From Treponema sp. (GTDB lineage: Bacteria; Spirochaetota; Spirochaetia; Treponematales; Treponemataceae), in the NCBI GenBank assembly GCA_016297405.1, contig JAEDGP010000088.1, positions 1 through 7,156 of the forward strand: DNA of 7,156 nucleotides. The letters are read 5' to 3'. Below are positions 1 to 7,135 of the stretch, in pieces. A model generated the notes under the pieces. The model had not been told where the DNA came from. It saw only the letters and a program-made list of their open reading frames with translations, and searched no databases. Position 1 is the stretch's first letter. Every line of letters begins with the position of its first letter. The position numbers were made by a program, and so were the translations under genes.

Positions 1-1296
1 GAAACCGCCGAACTTGCCGATATGGCAATCATCAATACATGTTCGGTTCGTGCCAGCGCAGAAAACCGCATTTTTGGGCGCCTTGGTTATTTTACTGGAC
101 TTAAAGCTGTACGAAATAAAGACGAAGTCGCAAAATATAAATCTTTTGAGCAGGCTTCAAAACTTGTAGAAAACGGACCAGTTCCTCTCACCGTAGTTGT
201 AATGGGCTGTATGGCAGAACGACTTCTTAATTCGCTAAAAAAAGACTGGCCATGCATCGACTACGTTGTAGGAACTTATGCAAAGCACCACTTTGGCGAA
301 ATCATCAGCGCAGTAGAAGATAAAAAAGATGCAATTCCTGTAGACGACACAGAAAACTACAAATTTGCAAGTCTTTCCTACGAACAGGGAGCAAAATCGA
401 CTTTCGTTCCAATCATGCATGGCTGCAACAATTTTTGTACATACTGTATCGTTCCATACGTTCGCGGACGGGAAATCAGCCGCCCTGTAGAAGAAATCTT
501 GCAGGAGCTTGATACGCTTTCCCGCTACAAGGTTCTGGACATCACATTGCTTGGTCAGAACGTAAACAGCTATCACGGCACATACAATGGTCAGGACATA
601 AATTTTGCACAGCTGCTTCAGATAATCTGCGACCATTTGAAAGAAACAAAATCCTCAATCGGATGGGTTCGCTTCCTTTCAAGCCATCCAAAAGATTTTT
701 CTGACGAGCTCATAGATACAATCGCAAAGAACGACCTTATCTGCCACCATATTGCTCTTCCAGTTCAGCACGGCTCCAGCGAAGTCCTAAAAGCAATGAA
801 CCGCCGCTACACCCGTGAACACTATCTTGAACTGGTGGCAAAAATCAAAAAAGCAATCCCGGATGTTTCCCTCACAACAGACATCATGATGGGCTTCCCC
901 ACAGAAACAGAAGAAGACGTTGAACTCACGCTGGACCTTATGAATCAGGTTCGCTTTGAAACCGCCTGCATGTACTACTACAATCCTCGGGAAGGTACAC
1001 CAGCGGCAAAAATGGAACAGCTTCCAGAAGAAGTTCGAAAAGCCCGTCTTCAGCGCGTAATCGATTTACAGCTGATTCACACAGACGAACAGATGAAAAA
1101 GCGCATCGGCCAGACAGTGAAGGTTCTTGTAGAAAGCGTAACCCGTGACAACAGCGAAGAGCTTCTGGGAAAAACCGCCCAGGATGAAAAAGTAAGCTTC
1201 AAAGCAAACAAATCTTTGATAGGTTCATTCATATATGTTAAAATAACAGAGCTAAATGGACATACTTTTAAAGGTAAAGTAATTGAAAACGAGTAA
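1..1296 (+). CDS. miaB: tRNA-2-methylthio-N6-dimethylallyladenosine synthase MiaB (5' partial)
   Basis: This cytoplasmic radical-SAM enzyme adds a methylthio group to i6A at position 37 of tRNAs that read UNN codons. The frame is open from base 1 and the codons before the first ATG (base 22) already match the family, so the true start lies before the window; about 30-40 residues, including the first cluster cysteine, are probably missing. Numbering from base 1, the UPF0004 domain shows NTCSVR (Cys14) and GCMAER (Cys70). The radical-SAM motif GCNNFCTYC gives Cys142, Cys146 and Cys149, followed by IVPYVRGRE, which favours MiaB over RimO or MtaB. A TRAM RNA-binding domain covers about 368-431 (starting RIGQTVKVLVES). 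The Cys14-Cys70 stretch is about 22 residues longer than the equivalent in E. coli MiaB. No clear terminator follows, so read-through into the next gene is possible. Confidence 0.95.
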   Translation, partial: ETAELADMAIINTCSVRASAENRIFGRLGYFTGLKAVRNKDEVAKYKSFEQASKLVENGPVPLTVVVMGCMAERLLNSLKKDWPCIDYVVGTYAKHHFGEIISAVEDKKDAIPVDDTENYKFASLSYEQGAKSTFVPIMHGCNNFCTYCIVPYVRGREISRPVEEILQELDTLSRYKVLDITLLGQNVNSYHGTYNGQDINFAQLLQIICDHLKETKSSIGWVRFLSSHPKDFSDELIDTIAKNDLICHHIALPVQHGSSEVLKAMNRRYTREHYLELVAKIKKAIPDVSLTTDIMMGFPTETEEDVELTLDLMNQVRFETACMYYYNPREGTPAAKMEQLPEEVRKARLQRVIDLQLIHTDEQMKKRIGQTVKVLVESVTRDNSEELLGKTAQDEKVSFKANKSLIGSFIYVKITELNGHTFKGKVIENE

Positions 1297-1363
1297 ACAT
1301 TTGGCGATTTTTCGCAGAAAACTTGTAAAGCAACTAAAGGTTAGCTGGTTATATTGTTTTGAA

Positions 1364-1369
1364 GAGAGG
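1364..1369 (+). promoter_or_regulatory. Ribosome binding site of the LapA-like gene
   Basis: GAGAGG sits five bases before the ATG at 1375 and fixes that start. The 78-base gap after miaB also contains a TATATT (1350-1355) with a TG three to four bases upstream, but no matching -35 box at the normal distance. I therefore do not call a separate promoter here. Confidence 0.75.
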
Positions 1370-1374
1370 CAGTC

Positions 1375-1872
1375 ATGGTTATTTTGAAATTAATTTGTAC
1401 TTTGATTGGAGCCATCATCATAGTTTTTGTAGTAGGGGCGAATGCCGGCAATCAATGTGATGTTGATTTGGTTTTCTATCATTTTGAAAATGTGCCTGTT
1501 GCCACTACGGCAATAGTTGCTTTTGCAATAGGTGCCCTTTTTACTATTCCATTTGCTTTTTTTGAAAAAGAACAAAAACGAAAAGAATTCATGAATCGCT
1601 TCAAACAGCGGCAGGAAGCCATTCGCAAAAGACAGGCGGAAGAAGCTGCGCGCATAAAAGCTCGCCAGGATTTGGCTCAGGAAAAAGCAGAGGAAAAAGC
1701 TGCCAGATTACAGGAAAAGCATGAAGCAGCAGAAAAAGCAGCTTTGGAAAAAGCTGCAAAACAACAAGCCAAAGAAGATGCGAAAAAAGCCAAAGAAGAA
1801 GCAAAACTTTTAAAAAAGAATTTAAAAAGTGTTGAAACTGAGCCGGTGGTGGAGAATTCTTCTGATGAATAA
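1375..1872 (+). CDS. LapA-domain (DUF1049-like) inner-membrane protein with coiled-coil tail
   Basis: The predicted protein has 165 residues. A first hydrophobic helix (about 4-22) is followed by a short loop containing NQCDVDLVFYHFENVPV and a second helix (about 42-63). This spacing and the 'hydrophobic helix, V-x-L-x-F, x-VP, hydrophobic helix' pattern fit the LapA/YciS family, whose E. coli member helps control lipopolysaccharide assembly. From residue 64 to about 150 the protein is rich in Lys, Glu, Ala, Gln and Arg, with EKAAEKAA-like repeats that predict a long cytoplasmic coiled coil; an acidic tail follows. The tail is longer than in the roughly 100-residue E. coli LapA. Many treponemes lack typical lipopolysaccharide, so a direct LapA role is doubtful; a membrane scaffold role is only a guess. 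The stop codon overlaps the next start by eight bases. Assignment to the family is fairly sure, function is not. Confidence 0.8.
   Translation: MVILKLICTLIGAIIIVFVVGANAGNQCDVDLVFYHFENVPVATTAIVAFAIGALFTIPFAFFEKEQKRKEFMNRFKQRQEAIRKRQAEEAARIKARQDLAQEKAEEKAARLQEKHEAAEKAALEKAAKQQAKEDAKKAKEEAKLLKKNLKSVETEPVVENSSDE
1851..1854 (+). promoter_or_regulatory. Ribosome binding site of the SPOR-domain gene, inside the LapA-like gene
   Basis: GGAG lies ten bases before the ATG at 1865, inside the last codons of the preceding gene. It supports 1865 as the start rather than the in-frame GTG at 1829, whose extra residues (LKLSRWWRILL) would precede an otherwise normal signal peptide. Confidence 0.55.
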
Positions 1873-3103
1873 ATATTGCAAATTTCTAAGGACTGCATTG
1901 TTCCCTTTCCTTTTGTCTTTTCTTTTAATTCCAAATTTGTCTGCTCAGTCGGCTGCAGCAAAAACTGCTGCAACGTCAGTAGCAGATAAATCTTCTGCAA
2001 ATACCCAGTCTGCAACAGCATCTCCTTCTATCACATCAAATGCAGCCAGAAACTCTTTTGGGGGTGACACAACCGCTCAAAATATCGTAAAAAACGCTGT
2101 TGCAAAGCAAAGTCCTGCAAAGGCAATCTCATATTTAAAAGAAGAAATCCCAAAAATAACCATTCCAGCTCAAAAACGAGCACTTCTTGCATTCCTTGGA
2201 GCTTTGCAGGAATCGGTCTCGTATTTTGATGATGCCAGAGCTTCCTATGCATCTGCTGCTGCAATTGCAGCTGCAGATGTTCCGGGTATGCCAAAAAAGT
2301 CATCTCAGCAACTTGTATTGGATGCGGTTCGTTGTGCCCTTTGTGCAGGACAAAGTGAAACAGCAGTGAACTATCTGAATTCAGCTGTCCGTAATTCCAA
2401 AAATGAAGTCATTCAGGCTCAGATAAAACTTTATGAACAATGGGCAGCCTTGTGTTCTGCAGAAAGTGCGGTGGATATATCAGAACCGCTTTCAATGCTC
2501 AAAACCTATGAAACGCTTCCTTCGATGAAAAGTGTAAGGCCTTCAGTTTTGCTTACTTTGTGGTATCTTACTGGTAACGCTTCCTATAGCCAGTGCCTGA
2601 AAAAAGAATATCCGTATTCCGCTGAATGTGGAATCGTTACAGGAAAAGTGCAGGTTTTACCAGCTCCGTTCTGGTATTTTGTTCCCAGACAGGCCGTTGC
2701 AGAAACTGTAAATCCAGTTTTGGCAGAAATGCCTCCAGAAACAAGTTCTTCAGAAAAAGCTGCTGAACGTGAACGTCAAAAGGAAGCCTTGATTGCAGCT
2801 GCCAAAGAAAGAGAATCCGGGGAGAAAAAACAACAGACTCAACAATCTATATCTTCTGTATCAACAATTGAAAAAAACTCGGATAAACCAATTCGTCATC
2901 AGCTGGGGCTTTTTAGGGATAAGGCGAATGCTCTGGAATATGCAAAAAAGGTTTCTGCCAAAGGATTTGATGCTACTGTCCAAAGCGAAACCAGAGCTTC
3001 GGGCACTACCTATTATCTGGTTGTTGTTCCTGAAAATGCAAACGGCAATATGGCTGCTGCATTGAAATCTGCGGGGTTTGAAAGTTATCCGCTCTTTGAC
3101 TAA
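1865..3103 (+). CDS. Exported SPOR-domain protein with helical-repeat body
   Basis: The protein has 412 residues from the ATG at 1865. Residues 1-27 look like a Sec signal peptide: basic start (MNKYCKFLR), hydrophobic core, then NLSA|Q; no lipobox cysteine is present. A low-complexity Ala/Ser/Thr linker runs to about 65. Residues about 70-280 are helical, with spacing like TPR-type repeats (QNIVKNAVAKQSPAKAISYL; DARASYASAAAIA; GQSETAVNYLNSAV). A charged Glu/Lys/Gln linker (about 293-340) leads to a C-terminal SPOR domain (about 343-411) with HQLGLFRDKANALEYAKK and KGFDATV, then YYLVVVP. SPOR domains typically bind peptidoglycan stripped of stem peptides, often at division sites. The protein would therefore act in the periplasm. 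The start overlaps the upstream stop (ATGAATAA), which suggests translational coupling with the LapA-like gene. The exact role is unknown to me; the SPOR call is well supported, the TPR-like call moderately. Confidence 0.85.
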   Translation: MNKYCKFLRTALFPFLLSFLLIPNLSAQSAAAKTAATSVADKSSANTQSATASPSITSNAARNSFGGDTTAQNIVKNAVAKQSPAKAISYLKEEIPKITIPAQKRALLAFLGALQESVSYFDDARASYASAAAIAAADVPGMPKKSSQQLVLDAVRCALCAGQSETAVNYLNSAVRNSKNEVIQAQIKLYEQWAALCSAESAVDISEPLSMLKTYETLPSMKSVRPSVLLTLWYLTGNASYSQCLKKEYPYSAECGIVTGKVQVLPAPFWYFVPRQAVAETVNPVLAEMPPETSSSEKAAERERQKEALIAAAKERESGEKKQQTQQSISSVSTIEKNSDKPIRHQLGLFRDKANALEYAKKVSAKGFDATVQSETRASGTTYYLVVVPENANGNMAAALKSAGFESYPLFD

Positions 3104-3116
3104 TTGTAATTCCAAT

Positions 3117-3184
3117 AAAAAAGCGGACTGCCATTTGAAACACATCATTTCCAATGAGTGATTCAAAAAGCAGTCCGCTTTTTT
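3117..3184. terminator. Bidirectional terminator formed by a long hairpin
   Basis: A perfect 15-base inverted repeat (3117-3131, AAAAAAGCGGACTGC, and 3170-3184) encloses 38 bases that also pair: TTTGAA (3134-3139) with TTCAAA (3162-3167), CAC (3141-3143) with GTG (3158-3160), and TCATT (3145-3149) with AATGA (3153-3157), leaving the loop TCC. The GC core followed by seven T residues on the plus strand, and by six T residues on the minus strand, suits termination in both directions. It lies 13 bases after the SPOR gene stop and 16 bases after the convergent chemoreceptor stop. Confidence 0.88.
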
Positions 3185-3200
3185 TGTTTTTTATAAATCG

Positions 3201-5222
3201 CTAGATTTCTTCTGCGTCAGAAAGGTCTTCTACGTCTTCTGGATTAAATTCAACATCAGAGAAATCTTTTGATGATCCTGCAAAATCTGCTTCAAGCTGT
3301 GCCTGAAGCTCAGGTGAAATTACGGTCTGTATTGTATTTGCGTTGATTTCATCCTGCACTTCTTCGGATTCGTCGGCAGTAGTTTTAAACTGTTCCAGGA
3401 TATTTTCCAGGTCAGTCATGTTTTTGTAGCTTTCCTGGCTTAAATCTCCAACCCCAGCCATTCTGCGAACAATGTCGTCGGTTCCAAGTTTGATTTCCTT
3501 GATTCCGTTCATCGCTGCGCTGAAAAGGTTACTGATGGAATTGATTTCGGATGAAATGATTTCCTGGTGGGTAGCCAGATTTTCGCAGTATTTGTTGATT
3601 TTATCGGCAGTTGTCGCAGTGACATCTGTTTTGCGGGTAATCTGTTTGGTCTGCGCATCAAGGTTTTCGATACCGCGAGTAATTTCTTCGAAGGAATCGA
3701 TAACACCAACAGAATGATTTGATACTTTCGCAAATGCATCGGAAGCCTGGCGGCTGGAATTATTTGCTTCAGTAACTTTTTCAATAACCTTGGAAATTGA
3801 GTCATTGATTTTCTGTGCATTGTCGGAAGTTGATTCTGCAAGAGATCGAATTTCTTCTGCAACAACGGAGAATCCTTTTCCGGCGTCACCTGCATGTGCA
3901 GATTCAATAGCCGCATTCATAGAAAGAAGATTTGTTTGTTCTGTAACCGCGTTGATGATGGTAACGATTTCGCCCATTGCATCAAGCTGATTCATGACTT
4001 CTTCAAGAATCATTGTTGTTGCGGTAATTTTACTGTCACCATCGGCAACCAGATCACGCATTTCTGCTGCGCTGCGACTTCGAAGCTCTGCATTTTGTCT
4101 GATTTCATCCAGCGTAATAGACATTGTGTTGATAGCGGCTGTGGAATCGTCAATGGCAGCATCTTGAACGGCATTGTCGGCAACAAGTGTGGTAACCTGA
4201 TCACTGATGTCTTCAATGGCGCTTACTGCACGAGAAACAGAATCGTTTATCTGTTCGAATTCACGTGAAATGGATTCGATGTTTGCATTGATCTGAGTTG
4301 TGGCTGCAGCTGTACTTGTAGCAGAGTCATTGATGGAATATCCAGAGGAAATTGCCTTTGCAGCAGTTTTCTTTACAACTATAAAGAATTTGTTTATTTC
4401 AGAAACCATGCCGTTTACGTTGTTCATAAGGTCAATCATTTCTGTGCTTCCCTTAGGCTTCATTACACCGGTAAAGTCTTTGCTTGCAAGATCTGAAGAG
4501 AATGCTTTAACTTTGTTGATGTTTGAAGTGACTTTCGCAGTACTTATACGAATGAATATGAACAGAAGAACACCGCAAACCGCGCTTACAGCTGAAATTG
4601 TCGTGTAATAGGTTTTTGTATAACTATCGATTCTTTTTGTAATAGAATCATTCATGTAAGCCATTGATTCCTGAATTTTTGCTTCATTCTGCATGATAAG
4701 ATTCATCTGTGTGTGAATAAGAAGCTGCTGTCCATAAAGTTCGGCAATGTTTTCATCATCAGGATACCATTCATGGGCCTGACTGATACCTTTTCTGGAA
4801 ACTGTATTCTTCAGGGAACTTGAAAGTTTTACGTCCTGCATTGCCTTAAAGTTGTTGTTGAAAGGGTTTACTGCATTTATGATTTTTACCCAAGTGTCAT
4901 TTGCATTTTTTGATTCAGTCGCAAAATCTTCATCGAAATTTGAAATTACAGGAGATTCCAGCATTGCATGGAAATTGTCATTGACGGTGGTGATTTTTTC
5001 ATGCCATTCGTTATAAATGTTTTCGATTTCTACGCCCCAGGAACAAGTAGTGTTCAAAAATCTATTGATATCTGAAATTCCCAGCTGACAAGTTTGAAGC
5101 TGAGCCTGGTAGTTCTTCATTTCAATGATTTTATTCAGACCAAAAACTGTTACAAAGATGACAATCCCCATCTGAAGAACAGCGGTTGCGGCAACGATGG
5201 AAAATTTTGTATTTAATTTCAT
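3201..5222 (-). CDS. Methyl-accepting chemotaxis protein (transmembrane chemoreceptor)
   Basis: This 673-residue receptor senses a stimulus outside the inner membrane and controls the CheA kinase through CheW, and so flagellar switching. TM1 spans about 8-29 and TM2 about 205-228. The roughly 175-residue periplasmic domain between them is predicted mostly helical; I do not recognise a Cache motif, so a four-helix-bundle type is possible and the ligand is unknown. A HAMP-like segment follows TM2 (about 229-282). The long signalling hairpin has its conserved tip at about 428-460 (EQTNLLSMNAAIESAHAGDA, then GKGFSVVAEEIRSLAEST), where CheA and CheW bind. The C-terminus is an acidic tail (about 616-673) ending DLSDAEEI, with no NWETF-like CheR-docking pentapeptide. 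Cys45 and Cys60 in the periplasmic part could form a disulfide. It is transcribed alone, convergent with the SPOR gene and divergent from lysS. The start is supported by an upstream AAAGAGG. Confidence 0.95.
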   Translation of the reverse strand: MKLNTKFSIVAATAVLQMGIVIFVTVFGLNKIIEMKNYQAQLQTCQLGISDINRFLNTTCSWGVEIENIYNEWHEKITTVNDNFHAMLESPVISNFDEDFATESKNANDTWVKIINAVNPFNNNFKAMQDVKLSSSLKNTVSRKGISQAHEWYPDDENIAELYGQQLLIHTQMNLIMQNEAKIQESMAYMNDSITKRIDSYTKTYYTTISAVSAVCGVLLFIFIRISTAKVTSNINKVKAFSSDLASKDFTGVMKPKGSTEMIDLMNNVNGMVSEINKFFIVVKKTAAKAISSGYSINDSATSTAAATTQINANIESISREFEQINDSVSRAVSAIEDISDQVTTLVADNAVQDAAIDDSTAAINTMSITLDEIRQNAELRSRSAAEMRDLVADGDSKITATTMILEEVMNQLDAMGEIVTIINAVTEQTNLLSMNAAIESAHAGDAGKGFSVVAEEIRSLAESTSDNAQKINDSISKVIEKVTEANNSSRQASDAFAKVSNHSVGVIDSFEEITRGIENLDAQTKQITRKTDVTATTADKINKYCENLATHQEIISSEINSISNLFSAAMNGIKEIKLGTDDIVRRMAGVGDLSQESYKNMTDLENILEQFKTTADESEEVQDEINANTIQTVISPELQAQLEADFAGSSKDFSDVEFNPEDVEDLSDAEEI

Positions 5223-5230
5223 TTTTTTTG

Positions 5231-5237
5231 CCTCTTT
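5231..5237 (-). promoter_or_regulatory. Ribosome binding site of the chemoreceptor gene
   Basis: On the minus strand AAAGAGG lies eight bases before the ATG at 5222-5220, which is a good spacing and fixes this start. Confidence 0.8.
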
Positions 5238-5259
5238 CTTCTATTATATAAAAAAATAA

Positions 5260-5265
5260 ATTATA
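5260..5265 (-). promoter_or_regulatory. Possible -10 box for the chemoreceptor gene
   Basis: A perfect TATAAT on the minus strand would start RNA near 5253 and give a leader of about 30 bases that keeps the ribosome binding site. No good -35 box is visible 16-18 bases upstream. A second TATAAT at 5243-5248 would start RNA within the ribosome binding site and is less likely. No GCCGATAA-like sigma-28 box is seen. A/T richness makes chance matches likely. Confidence 0.3.
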
Positions 5266-5390
5266 AACTCTACAAAAACACAATTTATATTTTACCATGA
5301 GATGTACAAATTGGCAAAACACTAATGAAAAAAACTTGAGTTATATATATCGGCACACATTTTTTAGGAAATCCAGGGAATTTTGCAAGA

Positions 5391-5419
5391 TTGAAACGAG
5401 ATGCCTTTTTCGATATACT
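5391..5419 (+). promoter_or_regulatory. Sigma-70-type promoter of lysS
   Basis: TTGAAA (5391-5396) and TATACT (5414-5419) are separated by exactly 17 bases, each hexamer differing from consensus by one or two bases. Transcription would be expected to begin near A5426, only about three bases before the lysS ATG at 5429. I see no T-box leader or riboswitch in the 206-base divergent region. Confidence 0.6.
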
Positions 5420-5428
5420 TTTATGACT

Positions 5429-7042
5429 ATGAGTAACGAAAAGAAAAACCCTGAGCTTTGCCATTGGGCTGACCAGATGGCTGATAGAATCATCAAGGAA
5501 AGAGGTGACCTTGATCTTTATACTTGTGCTTCCGGCATTACACCTTCCGGAACTGTTCATATTGGTAACTTCCGTGAAATCATGACAGTTGATCTTGTTG
5601 TTCGCGCCCTTAAAAGCCGTGGCAAAAAGACTCGCTTTATTTATTCTTGGGATGATTATGACGTATTCCGTAAGGTTCCAGCAAATATGCCTGATCCAGA
5701 AATCTTGGGTCAGTATTTGAGATTCCCAATCACAATGGTCCCTGATACAACAAAACGAAACGAAAACTATGCTCGTCATCATGAAGTTGACATTGAACAG
5801 GAATTGCCACGGGTTGGTATTCATCCGGAATTCCTTTATCAGGCAAACCGTTATCGTGATAACCGTTATGTTGAAGGCATGAAAAAAGCCATGCAGAATC
5901 GCGAACTCATCAAATGGTGCCTTAATGAATATCGTGACGATGAACACAAGATGAAGAAAGAAGATGTGTATTGGCCAGTTGCCATCTTCTGTGGAAAATG
6001 TAATAAGGACACAACAGAAATCACTGGCTATGACGAAGAATATGGCATTTCCTATAAATGTGAATGTGGTAACTGCGAAACAGCGGATATCCGTACATTT
6101 AAGGGAGCAAAGCTTGGCTGGCGTGTTGACTGGCCAATGAGATGGAACGAAGAAAAAGTTATTTTTGAGCCAGGCGGAAAGGACCACATCAGTCCAGGCG
6201 GAAGCTATGATACGGCAAAGCTTGTTTCCAAGAAAATCTATAACTGGCAGGCTCCTGTAACAATGAAGTATGACTTTGTTGGATTGAAGGGAATTCCTGG
6301 AAAAATGAGTTCTTCAAAAGGTAAGGTAATTGCATTGCCTGATGCTTTGAACGTATATCAGCCAGAACTTTTGCGTTACATTTTTGCTACAAATAAGCCA
6401 GATCATGAATTTGCAATCAGCTTTGATTTGGATGTAGTAAAGGTTTACGAAGATTACGATAAATGTGAACGTATTGCCTGGGGAATCGATCAGGCAAAGA
6501 GCGAAGATGTTTATCGCATCCAGAAAAGAATATATGAACTTGCACAGATTGAAGAAGGTATGCCAAAAGTTATGCCATATCAGATTGGCTTCCGTCTTTT
6601 GACAACTCTTTTGCAGACATATTCTGGTGATATTGATGCAGTTATTGCAAAGCTTGGTGACGTAAAGCCTGAACAGGAAGCAACTCTTCGTCGTCGTTGT
6701 GAATGTGCATGGTATTGGATTACTGAATGTGCGCCAACCAGTGCTCCAGATTTCTGTTTTGCATTGCGTACAGATGGCTCAAAAGCAGATTTAAGTGGCG
6801 ATATCCTTACAGCAGTAAAACGTGTGCGTGATGAAGTTGTTCCAAAGCTTGAAACCTATTTAGTAGATAAGGAATTACAGCAGGCAATGTATGATATAGC
6901 AACTGAACTCGGTCTTGAATCAAAGGCTTTGTTCACAGCTTTGTATCAGGCTCTGGTTGCAAAGGATCAGGGACCTCGCCTTGCAGGCTTCATGAAGATC
7001 ATCGGCAAAGATCAGTTGAATAAGATTCTTGGCGTTTACTAA
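5429..7042 (+). CDS. lysS: Class I lysyl-tRNA synthetase (archaeal type)
   Basis: The enzyme joins lysine to tRNA-Lys with ATP in the cytoplasm. Counted from 5429 it has 537 residues, normal for the class I family. The Rossmann catalytic domain carries the HIGH-like motif SGTVHIGN (HIGN at 44-47) and the KMSKS-like loop KMSSSKG (292-298). Cysteines 188, 191, 211, 213 and 216 (CGKC, then CECGNC) suggest a zinc-binding insert. The rest (about 380-537) is the expected helical anticodon-binding cage. This fold is unrelated to class II LysRS found in most bacteria and is known from spirochaetes. The frame stays open upstream to an ATG at 5297, but that extension has no ribosome binding site and no family match. 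ATG 5423 is an alternative two codons earlier; 5429 is preferred because the likely transcription start lies near 5426. No Shine-Dalgarno sequence precedes either one closely. Confidence 0.95.
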   Translation: MSNEKKNPELCHWADQMADRIIKERGDLDLYTCASGITPSGTVHIGNFREIMTVDLVVRALKSRGKKTRFIYSWDDYDVFRKVPANMPDPEILGQYLRFPITMVPDTTKRNENYARHHEVDIEQELPRVGIHPEFLYQANRYRDNRYVEGMKKAMQNRELIKWCLNEYRDDEHKMKKEDVYWPVAIFCGKCNKDTTEITGYDEEYGISYKCECGNCETADIRTFKGAKLGWRVDWPMRWNEEKVIFEPGGKDHISPGGSYDTAKLVSKKIYNWQAPVTMKYDFVGLKGIPGKMSSSKGKVIALPDALNVYQPELLRYIFATNKPDHEFAISFDLDVVKVYEDYDKCERIAWGIDQAKSEDVYRIQKRIYELAQIEEGMPKVMPYQIGFRLLTTLLQTYSGDIDAVIAKLGDVKPEQEATLRRRCECAWYWITECAPTSAPDFCFALRTDGSKADLSGDILTAVKRVRDEVVPKLETYLVDKELQQAMYDIATELGLESKALFTALYQALVAKDQGPRLAGFMKIIGKDQLNKILGVY

Positions 7043-7071
7043 TAATTTGCCGGCATTCAGGAAAAGTCTTT

Positions 7072-7117
7072 AAGGGGCTATTCCCGATTTACTTGATGTG
7101 CATAAAAGGGGCTGTCC
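7072..7117. repeat. Pair of short direct repeats downstream of lysS
   Basis: AAGGGGCTATTCC (7072-7084) and AAGGGGCTGTCC (7106-7117) are near-identical, differing by one substitution and a one-base gap. GGGGCTGTCC resembles arms of terminator hairpins and ends of insertion elements, but no GGACAGCCCC partner is present before the window ends. No clear lysS terminator is visible in 7043-7156. Confidence 0.4.
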
Positions 7118-7135
7118 AATAAGTTTGCATTACGG

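Noticed and set aside
235..636. A 133-codon minus-strand open frame inside miaB
   Set aside because: It is antisense to the conserved radical-SAM region, and no family features are seen.
1297..1374. Terminator or independent promoter between miaB and the LapA-like gene
   Set aside because: Only a three-pair GCG/CGC and a four-pair CTAA/TTAG stem are present, without a T run, and the TATATT at 1350 has no suitable -35 box.
1579..1824. Tandem DNA repeat in the tail of the LapA-like gene
   Set aside because: The repeated GAAAAAGC-like words arise from Lys/Glu/Ala-rich coiled-coil coding, with no fixed repeat unit.
1829..1864. Upstream GTG start for the SPOR-domain gene
   Set aside because: It would add a Trp/Arg-rich dozen residues ahead of a complete signal peptide, lies deep in the LapA-like gene, and has a weaker ribosome site than ATG 1865.
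3509..4268. Several open frames of 66-135 codons overlapping the chemoreceptor
   Set aside because: All lie within the conserved signalling domain of the chemoreceptor in other frames, are low in complexity and have no ribosome sites.
5297..5428. An N-terminal extension of lysS by 44 codons from ATG 5297
   Set aside because: The frame is open, but there is no ribosome binding site, the residues do not look like the family N-terminus, and a good promoter lies within the stretch.
5223..5428. T-box, lysine riboswitch or other structured leader for lysS
   Set aside because: No T-box consensus, specifier stem or riboswitch core is visible, and the likely transcription start is beside the start codon.
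5285..6187. A 300-codon open frame on the minus strand across the 5' half of lysS
   Set aside because: It lies opposite a clear class I LysRS, has no recognisable motif or ribosome site, and its composition (rich in Phe, Ile, Cys, His) is what the complement of a coding strand gives.
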